The position numbers and the translations under genes were made by a program. From DASUPK01 sp963763955 (GTDB lineage: Bacteria > Actinomycetota > Thermoleophilia > Solirubrobacterales > 70-9), in NCBI GenBank assembly GCA_963763955.1, contig CAVXQP010000009.1, positions 62,001 through 126,000 on the forward strand: 64,000 bases of DNA. Direction: 5' to 3'. The notes under the pieces are model-generated. The model was not told where the DNA came from, searched no databases, and saw nothing but the letters and a program-made list of their open reading frames with translations. Numbering within the stretch: the first letter of the stretch is position 1; each line of letters starts with the position of its first letter. Positions 55,854-63,383 of the stretch are shown here, in pieces.

Positions 55854-56799
55854 GAGGCGGTATCTATCATCTCCCAGATGCCGGACTCACGAGCCAGGAT
55901 CAGTCGGGGCGGTCCGCGACGGTCTCGGCCAGGTCGGATACCTGGCCGACGAGGCCGCCGCCCTGGTCTCCTTCCTGGCGCAGCGGCTCGGCAAGCCTGT
56001 CCTGGTCGAGGGGCCGGCGGGGGTCGGCAAGACCGAGCTCGCCAAGGCATTGTCGCGCTCGACTGGCCGCCGTCTGGTGCGGCTGCAGTGCTACGAGGGC
56101 CTCGACGAGGCGAAGGCCCTGTACGAGTGGAACTATCGCAAGCAGCTGCTGCGGATCCAGGCCGAAGCCTCGGGGGAGGCGGAGGCAAGCGAAGGGTCGT
56201 GGGAGCGGACGCGCGGCGACATCTTCGGCGAGGACTTTCTCTTCACGCGGCCGCTGCTGGAGGCGATCAGCGCCGAGGATCCCGTGGTCCTGTTGATCGA
56301 CGAGATCGACAAGACCGACCAGGAGTTCGAGGCGATGCTGCTCGAGGTCCTCTCCGACTTCCAGATCTCGATCCCCGAGCTCGGCGTGATCGAGGCCCGT
56401 ACCCGGCCGATCGTCGTCCTCACCTCCAACAACTCCCGCGAGCTCACCGAGGCGCTCAAGCGCCGCTGCCTCTACCTCTGGCTCGACTACCCGTCGGTGG
56501 AGCGCGAGCTCGAGATCGTCCGGCTGCACGCGCCGGATCTCGACGAGGGGCTGGCCCGGCGTCTGGTCGAGATCGTCCACCTGATCCGTCAGCTGGACCT
56601 GAAGAAGCCGCCATCGATCGCCGAGTCGATCGACTGGGCGCGGACCCTGCTGCTGATCGGTGCCGAAGACATCGACCGCGAGACCTTCGAGAGCTCGATG
56701 AGCATCCTGGTCAAGCACCGCTCCGACATCGACCTGGTCGCGGAGCGCGTCTCGGTCAAGCTAGAGGGCCCCAAAGCCGATGTCCACGACCGCGGCTAG
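55852..56799 (+). CDS. MoxR-type AAA ATPase
   Basis: Chaperone-like ATPase, usually paired with VWA proteins. The frame has Walker A EGPAGVGKTELAKAL, Walker B VVLLIDEIDK, and sensor-1 LTSNNSRELTEALKRRC. The in-frame ATG 55852 lies upstream of a good -10 box (TATCAT, 55865-55870), whereas ATG 55878, 7 nt after that box, is out of frame; dropping one G from the run at 55905-55908 would join it to the ATPase frame. The true N terminus is therefore probably MPDSRARISR. Overlaps the VWA gene by 20 bp. Confidence 0.88.
   Translation: MRRYLSSPRCRTHEPGSVGAVRDGLGQVGYLADEAAALVSFLAQRLGKPVLVEGPAGVGKTELAKALSRSTGRRLVRLQCYEGLDEAKALYEWNYRKQLLRIQAEASGEAEASEGSWERTRGDIFGEDFLFTRPLLEAISAEDPVVLLIDEIDKTDQEFEAMLLEVLSDFQISIPELGVIEARTRPIVVLTSNNSRELTEALKRRCLYLWLDYPSVERELEIVRLHAPDLDEGLARRLVEIVHLIRQLDLKKPPSIAESIDWARTLLLIGAEDIDRETFESSMSILVKHRSDIDLVAERVSVKLEGPKADVHDRG
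55861..55870. promoter_or_regulatory. Overlapping divergent -10 boxes of the small membrane-protein and moxR genes
   Basis: Minus-strand TAGATA (55861-55866) and plus-strand TATCAT (55865-55870) share the TA at 55865-55866. Each ends 7 nt from a start codon. Same geometry as at 21257-21266. Confidence 0.45.
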
Positions 56800-58132
56800 T
56801 CTGCTCGCCTTCTTCGAGGACCTTCGCTCCGAGGGCGTTGCGGTCGGCACCTCGGAGATCCTGGATGCCTTCGCCGCGCTCGACGAGGTGAGCTGGACGG
56901 ACCAGCGCGACTTCCGAGAGTCACTCGCGGCGACGATCGCCAAGTCCCAGGAGGACCGGCGGATCTTCGAGCTGCTCTTCGACCGGCACTTCTTCCGCGC
57001 CGCCGAGTCCGAGGCGCTGGAGCGCGGAATCGAGGATGAGCGCTTCGAGAGCTCCGGCGACCGGATCGATCTCGACGAGCTTCGCGAGGCGATCCGTCGC
57101 GCGATCATCGAGGGAAACGACGGCGAGATGCGTGACCTGGCCCGGCTCGCGATGACCGCCTTCGGGCGCCAGGGCGAGCGTTCAGGCGTGATCGGCGTCG
57201 ACGTCCAGCGAATCCGGCGGGCCCTGGACCTCCAGTCCCGCAGTCGCCGCGACGACGGCGACGAGCAGGCGCTCGATCCCGAGAACGTTCGTCAGTTCGA
57301 GCGCTACCTGCGCCGCGAGCTGGAGCGGGCGACGATCGAGCGCACCGGCAAGCTGCCGCCCTCGCGGCCGCTCGCGGAGCTCGACCGCACCCTCCCCACG
57401 AGCCCGGCTCAGGACCTCACCGCGGTTCATCGCGCGGTCGCGCAGCTCAAACGGCGCATCGCGACGCTGGGACACGAGCAGCGCGGCCGCAACCGCGGCC
57501 GCGCCGTCGACGTCCGCCGGACGATGCGGGCCTCGCTCGAGACGGGCGGCGTTCCTCTGCGGCTCCGCTATCGGCCGAAGCGGCCCCGGCGACCCGAGAT
57601 CTACGTCCTCTGCGACGTCTCGACCTCGGTGAGCAGCGCGAGCGTCTTCTTCCTCTCGGTGCTGCACGCCCTGCACGACTCGTTCCGCAAGCTGCGCAGC
57701 TTCGTCTTCATCGAGCGGATCAGCGAGGTGACCGACATCTTCGAGCACGAGCGCGACTTCCGGAAGATCTCGGAGCGCGTCTCATCGGAGGGCGGGGTGG
57801 CCGACGTCTCGGGCTACACCGACTACGGCAGGGTCTGGCTGGAGTTCGGCGAGGAGATCGCCGAGGAGCTCGGACCGCGCTCCACGGTCATCGTGCTGGG
57901 CGATGCGCGAACCAATGGCCGCGAGCCGCACGCCGCCACCTTCGGGGCGATCGCCGAGCACGCCGGCCGCACTTTCTGGCTCAACCCCGAGCCGAAGCTC
58001 TACTGGAACTACGGCGACTCCGTGATGGCGGCTTACGAGCCCTACTGCGACGGCGCCTTCGAGTGCTGGACGACGAGGCACCTGGAGAACTTCGTCAACG
58101 TCATCGCCGGCGCCCAGCGAGTCGCCGACTAG
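56780..58132 (+). CDS. VWA-domain protein, CoxE-like
   Basis: The 450 residues have a helical N-terminal part and a C-terminal von Willebrand A domain with a MIDAS-type DVSTSVSS near residue 278, then GYTDYGRVW and VIVLGDARTNG. MoxR-VWA pairs act in metal insertion or protein remodelling; no CO dehydrogenase genes are nearby, so the client is unknown. Its stop overlaps the convergent sigma factor gene. Confidence 0.87.
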   Translation: MSTTAASLLAFFEDLRSEGVAVGTSEILDAFAALDEVSWTDQRDFRESLAATIAKSQEDRRIFELLFDRHFFRAAESEALERGIEDERFESSGDRIDLDELREAIRRAIIEGNDGEMRDLARLAMTAFGRQGERSGVIGVDVQRIRRALDLQSRSRRDDGDEQALDPENVRQFERYLRRELERATIERTGKLPPSRPLAELDRTLPTSPAQDLTAVHRAVAQLKRRIATLGHEQRGRNRGRAVDVRRTMRASLETGGVPLRLRYRPKRPRRPEIYVLCDVSTSVSSASVFFLSVLHALHDSFRKLRSFVFIERISEVTDIFEHERDFRKISERVSSEGGVADVSGYTDYGRVWLEFGEEIAEELGPRSTVIVLGDARTNGREPHAATFGAIAEHAGRTFWLNPEPKLYWNYGDSVMAAYEPYCDGAFECWTTRHLENFVNVIAGAQRVAD

Positions 58133-59061
58133 CGCGTCTCCCTCATCCGGCGCAGCAGCTCCTGGGGGTCCGCGACCGGGCCGAGATGCCCGAGCTTCTG
58201 CGGATTGACGATCGAGCGGATCGCCTGGATCCTGCCCTCGGCGATGTCGAGCGACATGATGCCGATCAGCTTGCCGTCGGCGTCGCGGTACTCGGCGCCG
58301 GGTTGCCCGTTGATGGTCGCCCGCCGCAGCTCCACCCCGCCGATCTTCTCGAAGCCGAGCCGCATCCAGTTGCTGAGCATCTGGGCGACTCGCCGGCGGC
58401 CGAAGGCCGGGCGCTTGATCGCCGGGGCAAATCCGCCGCCGTCCCCGTGCAGCTCGACGTCCTCGGCGAGGAGCGCCTCCAGCGCCTCGAAGTCCCCGCT
58501 CTGCGCTGCCGCGAGGAAGCTGTCCGCGAGCTGCTCGCGCTCCTCCGCCGAGGCGTCGAAGCGCGGGGTTTCGTCCTGCACCTGGCGGCGGGCGCGCGAG
58601 GCGAGCTGCCGGGCGTTGTCCTGGCTCGTGCCGATGATCTCGGCGACCCGCGCGTAGTCGTAGTCGAACACGTCATGCAGCAGGAATGAGGCCCGCTGCT
58701 CCGGCGTCAGCGACTCGAGCACCACGAGGAAGGCGAGGGACAGGGAGTCCGCCAGCTCCGCCTGTTGGGCGGGATCGACCCCAGGGTCCTCCTCCACCGG
58801 CTCGGGCAGCCACTCGCCGACGTAGGTCTCGCGCCGGGCGCGGGCGGAGCGCAGCTCGTCGATCGCCAGCCGGGTCGCGACGGTGGCCGCGTAGGCTCGA
58901 GGCGAGGAGATCTCCTCCCCGCTCTCGATCGCGTTGTGGACCCGGAGCAGCGCCTCCTGCACGACGTCCTCGGCCTCGCTGACGCTGCCGAGCATCCGGT
59001 AGGCGATGGCGAACGTGCGTGGCCGCAGGTCGTCGAGCAGCTCGGACTCCGACATGTTCAC
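58129..59061 (-). CDS. ECF sigma factor of the ECF41 (SigJ) type
   Basis: The 310 residues contain sigma region 2 (ELLDDLRPRTFAIAYRMLGSVSEAEDVVQEALLR), region 4 (LTPEQRASFLLHDVFDYDYARVAEIIGTSQDNARQLASRARR) and a SnoaL-like C-terminal domain with NPQKL, typical of ECF41. The C-terminal domain replaces a separate anti-sigma factor. GTG 59061 overlaps the SDR stop (GTGA), so both are in one operon. The promoter in front of that operon matches the ECF41 consensus. Confidence 0.9.
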   Translation of the reverse strand: MNMSESELLDDLRPRTFAIAYRMLGSVSEAEDVVQEALLRVHNAIESGEEISSPRAYAATVATRLAIDELRSARARRETYVGEWLPEPVEEDPGVDPAQQAELADSLSLAFLVVLESLTPEQRASFLLHDVFDYDYARVAEIIGTSQDNARQLASRARRQVQDETPRFDASAEEREQLADSFLAAAQSGDFEALEALLAEDVELHGDGGGFAPAIKRPAFGRRRVAQMLSNWMRLGFEKIGGVELRRATINGQPGAEYRDADGKLIGIMSLDIAEGRIQAIRSIVNPQKLGHLGPVADPQELLRRMRETR

Positions 59062-60005
59062 TTGAGTCCCTCCTTGAAGCCCAGCCGCCAGCTCGGGTAG
59101 CGGAGCTCCCAGCCGAGCTCGCGCTTCGCCTTCTCGTTCGATGCTCCTCGGATCTCGGTCATCATGATCACCGCGGCCTCGCCGCCGACCAGACGCCCGA
59201 CCCAGCGCGGGAAGTGGCGCGGAGGCTTGGCGCCAACCGCCTTGGCGAGCTCGGGCAGGAAGACTGAGACCGGCGCGGGATCATCGTCCACGACGTTGTA
59301 AAGGCCCGGTGCCCCTCGCTCCACCGCCGCCGCGGTGGCCGCCGCGGCATCCTCGATCTGGATGAACGACCAGACTCCCCCGCCGTCTCCGACGATGGGG
59401 AACCGGCGCCTCCGGATCATTTCGACCTGCGCGCCTGGCGGATCGACGGTGACCGAGGTGCCGGGACCGTAGAAGCCGCCATAGCGAAGGGCGATTCCCT
59501 CGATCCCCTCGGCCCCCGTCACCGCGCTCTCGAGATGCATGATCGCTGCCAGCGTCTCTGAGACGGGCTTCGGAGGCGAGTCGTCGAGCGGGTCATCCTC
59601 TTTCTTGACCGGCCCGCCGACCCGTTTGTAGGGCCAGCCCGCGAAGCTCTGGGCGATGAACCGCCTGGCGCCCGCGGCGCGGGCCGCGGCCAGCAGGTGA
59701 TCGGTCCCCTCGGTGCGGAGCCGGTTGGTCCTCGCGAACGTCTTGTCGATGCTGCGGGGGAGCGAGGACAGATCGATCGCGGTGAGCTCGTGGATCACCG
59801 CGTCGGGCTCCGCCCGCGCGACGGCCTGAGCGACCGCCTCGGGATCCAGCGCGTCGGCGACCGCGGGCCTGCCGCCCATCGCGCGGATCGCCTCCGCCTT
59901 CGCTGCGGTCCGGGTCATTCCGGTGACCTCGTGGCCATCCTCAACCAGCATCGGGACCAACTGCTTTCCGACGGCGCCCGTCGCGCCCGCTACGAAGACC
60001 TTCAT
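59058..60005 (-). CDS. NAD(P)-dependent SDR/epimerase-like protein
   Basis: The 315 residues have the Rossmann start MKVFVAGATGAVGKQLVPML and an atypical-SDR layout. The usual YxxxK is not obvious; the corresponding region reads FAGWPYKR. ECF41 partner genes are typically carboxymuconolactone decarboxylases, oxidoreductases or epimerases, and this fits. AAGGAG lies upstream of ATG 60005. Confidence 0.85.
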   Translation of the reverse strand: MKVFVAGATGAVGKQLVPMLVEDGHEVTGMTRTAAKAEAIRAMGGRPAVADALDPEAVAQAVARAEPDAVIHELTAIDLSSLPRSIDKTFARTNRLRTEGTDHLLAAARAAGARRFIAQSFAGWPYKRVGGPVKKEDDPLDDSPPKPVSETLAAIMHLESAVTGAEGIEGIALRYGGFYGPGTSVTVDPPGAQVEMIRRRRFPIVGDGGGVWSFIQIEDAAAATAAAVERGAPGLYNVVDDDPAPVSVFLPELAKAVGAKPPRHFPRWVGRLVGGEAAVIMMTEIRGASNEKAKRELGWELRYPSWRLGFKEGLK

Positions 60006-60037
60006 GGCTATCTCCTTTCGAAGTCCGTGGAGGCAGA

Positions 60038-60064
60038 GACGGAATAGCCGATTGGGCTGTGACA
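60038..60064 (-). promoter_or_regulatory. ECF41-type promoter of the SDR-sigma operon
   Basis: On the minus strand TGTCACA (60058-60064) and CGTC (60038-60041) are separated by exactly 16 bp, the consensus for ECF41 sigma factors. Transcription would start about 25 nt before the SDR start codon, so the sigma factor probably activates its own operon. Confidence 0.75.
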
Positions 60065-60068
60065 GCGG

Positions 60069-61103
60069 CTAGGCGGCGACCGGCGTGCGCTCACGCCACG
60101 CCTCCCAGCGCTTCTTGAGCCGCTTGGTGAAGCGCTTCGGCTTCTCGGCGTAGATCCGCTCGCCGAGCGAGATCGCGGCGAATTGGAGCTCCCCACGGCG
60201 CCGGTCGATCTCCTCGAGCAGATGACGCTGGTGGCTGGGGCTCGCGAACGCTTCGCGGCGTCGCTGGGCCTCCTCCCGGAGCAGAGCCAGATCGTGGTCG
60301 TCGCCGAGGTGGTCCGAGAGGTCGTGCGCATGGTCCGCCAGGTTCCCGAGCATCTGCTTGTCGGCGTCCTGGATCAGCCGCAGCTGGTACCACAGGTCCT
60401 TGACCCGCTTGCGCAGCTCGTGGAGGTTGGTCACGCTCGCCTCCTCCTCGACCGCCCGCAGCCTCTTGCGGCCGCGCCGGTAGCTCCGGTGGAACCCGGG
60501 GGCGATCAGCTCCCAGCCGTCGCCCTCGAGCGGCAGGACGTCGATCCTCGACCGCCCGGCCGCGAGCTCGGCGGCGGCGCCCGCCATCGCCCGCTCCACC
60601 GAGCCGTCGTCGTGGGAAGAGGTGTTCTCCTCCTCGAGCTGCTCCCTGAGCCCCTCGACGCGCTCGCGCGCGGTCGGCCCGAAGCGCTCACCGAGGCCGT
60701 CGAGCGCCTGCACCAGGATCTCCGCGTCGCGGAAGCTGCTCAGCTTGCGGGCGACGTCCCGGTAGTGCTCGTTCTCGCGCCGCCAGACGTCATCGCCGAT
60801 CTGGTCCCGCACCAGCCGCAGCGCCGAGCGGATCTTCTTCACGCCCTTGCGAGCGTCGTGGATCGCCTCCGCCGGGTCGTTGCCGGTCTCCCCGCGGAGC
60901 TGGGAGATCGCATCATCGACCTGGGCGGCGAGGATCCGCCTGACCCCGGCCCCGACGGGCTCCCCCGCCAGCAACCGGTAGGCGTCCGAGTCGAACGTCT
61001 TCCCGTGCCCGTCGCGCAGGCGCTTGATGCCGAGGCCGGCCGCCGCGGCAGCCGCGGTTCCCGCTGCCGCGAGTGCGGCGCTCTTCTCACGAGAGCCGGC
61101 CAT
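60069..61103 (-). CDS. CHAD-domain protein
   Basis: The 344 residues start with a basic, Ala-rich stretch, then a CHAD domain: AIHDARKGVKKIRSALRLVR and a second half with NLHELRKRVKDLWYQLRLIQDAD, where conserved His and Lys/Arg residues bind polyphosphate. It follows the CYTH gene, and PPK2 lies 5 kb away, consistent with polyphosphate binding. Start ATG 61103. Confidence 0.87.
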   Translation of the reverse strand: MAGSREKSAALAAAGTAAAAAAGLGIKRLRDGHGKTFDSDAYRLLAGEPVGAGVRRILAAQVDDAISQLRGETGNDPAEAIHDARKGVKKIRSALRLVRDQIGDDVWRRENEHYRDVARKLSSFRDAEILVQALDGLGERFGPTARERVEGLREQLEEENTSSHDDGSVERAMAGAAAELAAGRSRIDVLPLEGDGWELIAPGFHRSYRRGRKRLRAVEEEASVTNLHELRKRVKDLWYQLRLIQDADKQMLGNLADHAHDLSDHLGDDHDLALLREEAQRRREAFASPSHQRHLLEEIDRRRGELQFAAISLGERIYAEKPKRFTKRLKKRWEAWRERTPVAA

Positions 61104-61169
61104 AGGCAAGTACTGCCACGAAAGGGTGGGCAACTAACGCCCGACGATGTAAAAACGCCGAGAACGACG

Positions 61170-61622
61170 CTATGGGGCTCCCTCGGTCGCCAGCGTCTCG
61201 TTCAGGTAGCGGTGATCTCCGGTGACCTCCTCGCCGAGCCACTCGGGCGGCTCGAGCGCGCGCGCCTCCTCCTCCGAGGGAAACTCGATCTCGGCTACGA
61301 CCAGGCCCTCCAGATCGCCGGCGTAGACGTCGACCTCGATCTCGAGACCGTCGTGCGGGATCACATACCGGCGCTTGTGGAGCCGGCGACCCTCGGTCAG
61401 CGGCCAGAGCAGGTCGAACCGCTCACGGTCCAGCTCGATCTCGGCCTCCTGCCGCGAGAGGCCCTGGCCGCGCTTCGCGGTGAGTAGAAGCCGATCGCCC
61501 CTGCGGCGGACGCGGACCTCCCCGTCGGCCCCGATCGCCAGATATCCCTGTTCGATCTCGTCCGCGTCGGCCCCCTCGAGGTCCGGTGGATCGCGAACCA
61601 CGAACTTGCGCTCTACCTCCAC
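61170..61622 (-). CDS. CYTH-domain (triphosphatase-type) protein
   Basis: The 150 residues start VEVERKFVV, the ExExK signature, followed by EVRVRRRGDRLLLTAKRG and IEVDVYAGDLEGLVVAEIEF, the charged tunnel of triphosphate-cleaving enzymes. GTG 61622 is chosen over GTG 61631 because TACGGT (61630-61635) ends 7 nt upstream and it begins exactly at the family motif. It is followed by the CHAD gene. Confidence 0.85.
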   Translation of the reverse strand: MEVERKFVVRDPPDLEGADADEIEQGYLAIGADGEVRVRRRGDRLLLTAKRGQGLSRQEAEIELDRERFDLLWPLTEGRRLHKRRYVIPHDGLEIEVDVYAGDLEGLVVAEIEFPSEEEARALEPPEWLGEEVTGDHRYLNETLATEGAP

Positions 61623-61629
61623 GGCTGAC

Positions 61630-61639
61630 ACCGTAGACT
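61630..61639. promoter_or_regulatory. Overlapping divergent -10 boxes: CYTH gene and thiamine operon
   Basis: Minus-strand TACGGT (61630-61635) and plus-strand TAGACT (61634-61639) share the TA at 61634-61635. The plus-strand start would fall about 61646, just upstream of the TPP riboswitch. Confidence 0.55.
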
Positions 61640-61651
61640 GGGCGATGACCC

Positions 61652-61757
61652 GACAGGGGGGCTCGCGGGATTCAGGTGCGGGCTGAGATAGCGGAACCGA
61701 AGCAGATCACCCCTCCGCTGACCCTTTGAACCTGTGCGGTAATGCGCGCGGAGGGAG
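61652..61757 (+). ncRNA. TPP (THI-element) riboswitch
   Basis: The conserved CTGAGA (61683-61688), ACCCTTTGAACCTG (61721-61734) and the GGTAATGC...GGAGGGA tail (61738-61757) identify a thiamine pyrophosphate riboswitch. The closing arm GGAGGGA is also the Shine-Dalgarno for ATG 61759, so ligand binding probably blocks translation. Confidence 0.92.
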
Positions 61758-61758
61758 C

Positions 61759-62604
61759 ATGCTGACGAGACTTCGCGAAGGCACTCCGGACGCGGCCGAT
61801 AGGGGCCGCGCGGGCGCAGCGAGCGCCGATCTCCCCGAGGCGATCGGGGGTGCGCCGCTCAGCATCGGCAAGCTCGGCCACTCCTTCGGAGAGCTGCGGG
61901 CAATCGAGCGCATCGACCTCGACGTCGAGCCCGGCGAGGTAGTGGGAATCGTCGGCCCGTCGGGTTGCGGCAAGACCACGCTGCTGGAGCTGGTCGCGGG
62001 GTTGCGGCCTGCGGACGCCGGGACCATCTCGGTTGCCGGCCACACCGACCCGGGCGAGAGGCTCGCGCGCTGCGCGTACATGCCGCAGCGGGACCTCCTC
62101 CTCCCCTGGCTCTCTGCCGTCGACAACGCATCCCTGGCTCTTCGGATCGGCGGGCTGTCGCGGACACGAGCGCGCGCTCAGGCCGCGGAGCACTTCGAGC
62201 GGCTCGGGCTGGAGGGCTTCGAGGACTCCCGCCCGGACCAGCTCTCCGGCGGGATGCGCCAGCGGGTCGCATTCCTTCGCACATTGATGGCGGGGCGGCC
62301 GGTCCTCCTGCTCGACGAGCCGTTCGCCTCGCTCGATGCGATCACCAGGGCGGAGATGCAGTCCTGGCTCGCCGAGGTGCTCGAGCCCGACCGGCACACC
62401 GTCCTGCTCGTCACCCACGACGTCGAGGAGGCCCTCTACCTCTCCGACTCGGTGCTGGTGCTCAGCTTCCGCCCGGCTCGCGTGGTCGACCGGATAGAGG
62501 TGAATGGTCCGCGGGCGGCGGATCGCGCCGCGGCCGTCACCTCCCCCGCATTCGCCGAGCTGCGGCAGCGGGCGCTGCGCGCCCTCGCGGGAGCGGCGCA
62601 GTGA
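61759..62604 (+). CDS. ABC transporter ATPase, thiamine-precursor type (ThiZ-like)
   Basis: The 281 residues contain Walker A GPSGCGKTTLL, the signature LSGGMRQR, and Walker B VLLLDEPFASLD, with the H-loop VTHDVEEA. Start ATG 61759, directly after the riboswitch. TGA overlaps the permease GTG. With the next two genes it forms a complete importer for a thiamine (probably pyrimidine) precursor, by inference. Confidence 0.92.
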   Translation: MLTRLREGTPDAADRGRAGAASADLPEAIGGAPLSIGKLGHSFGELRAIERIDLDVEPGEVVGIVGPSGCGKTTLLELVAGLRPADAGTISVAGHTDPGERLARCAYMPQRDLLLPWLSAVDNASLALRIGGLSRTRARAQAAEHFERLGLEGFEDSRPDQLSGGMRQRVAFLRTLMAGRPVLLLDEPFASLDAITRAEMQSWLAEVLEPDRHTVLLVTHDVEEALYLSDSVLVLSFRPARVVDRIEVNGPRAADRAAAVTSPAFAELRQRALRALAGAAQ

Positions 62605-63383
62605 GCGGGGCACGCAACTACCTGGCGCCGGCGGCGGTGATCCTGGTTCTGCTCGGCGCCTGGGAGCTCGCCGCTCGCTGGGACCTGATTTCCAACGCAC
62701 TCAACATCCAGGACTTCCTGGTCCCGGCCCCGAGCGACATCGCGACCTCCCTGTGGAGGGATCGCTCACTGCTCGCCGACGACTCCTGGGTCACCCTCCG
62801 CGAGGTCCTGCTGGGCTTCCTCTGCGCGCTCGTCGCCGGGCTCGCGTTCGCGGTGGTCCTGCACCTCTCGGAGACCCTGCGGCGCGCCTTCTATCCGCTG
62901 CTCGTCGCCTCCCAGGCGATCCCGCCGGTGGCGATCGCCCCGATCCTGGTCGTCTGGTTCGGCTTCGGGCTCGGCCCCAAGCTGGTGCTGATCGCGCTGG
63001 TCTGCTTCTTCCCGATCACGGTCAACACGCTGGATGGGCTTCGCTCGGTGGACCCACAGCTGATCACGATGATGCGAACGCTCGGGGCCAGCCGCGCCCA
63101 GATCCTCGGCCGGGTCGAGCTGCCCTCGGCGCTGCCGTTCTTCTTCAGCGGAACCAGGATCGCGATCGCCGTCGCCGTGATCGGGGCCCTGTTCGCGGAA
63201 TGGGCCGGCGCGGACTCGGGTCTCGGGCATCAGGTGCTGATCTCCTCGAGCCAGTTGCTCACCGCCAGGATGTTCGCGGCGATCACTCTGCTCGGCGCGA
63301 TGGCGATCGTCCTCTTCGCTCTCGTCACCCTGATCGAGCATCGCGTGGTCAGATGGGACGCCCGGAGCGTGACGCGAACGTGA
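62601..63383 (+). CDS. ABC transporter permease, thiamine-precursor type (ThiX-like)
   Basis: The 260 residues have about six membrane helices and the permease EAA-like loop (MMRTLGASRAQILGRVELPSALPFFFSGTRIAIA). Start GTG 62601 overlaps the ATPase stop; stop TGA overlaps the ATG of the substrate-binding gene. Confidence 0.9.
   Translation: MSGARNYLAPAAVILVLLGAWELAARWDLISNALNIQDFLVPAPSDIATSLWRDRSLLADDSWVTLREVLLGFLCALVAGLAFAVVLHLSETLRRAFYPLLVASQAIPPVAIAPILVVWFGFGLGPKLVLIALVCFFPITVNTLDGLRSVDPQLITMMRTLGASRAQILGRVELPSALPFFFSGTRIAIAVAVIGALFAEWAGADSGLGHQVLISSSQLLTARMFAAITLLGAMAIVLFALVTLIEHRVVRWDARSVTRT

Noticed and set aside
54495..56891. Long plus-strand frame spanning PPK2 and moxR
   Set aside because: It covers other genes in wrong frames, apart from a short stretch that may be the true moxR N terminus.
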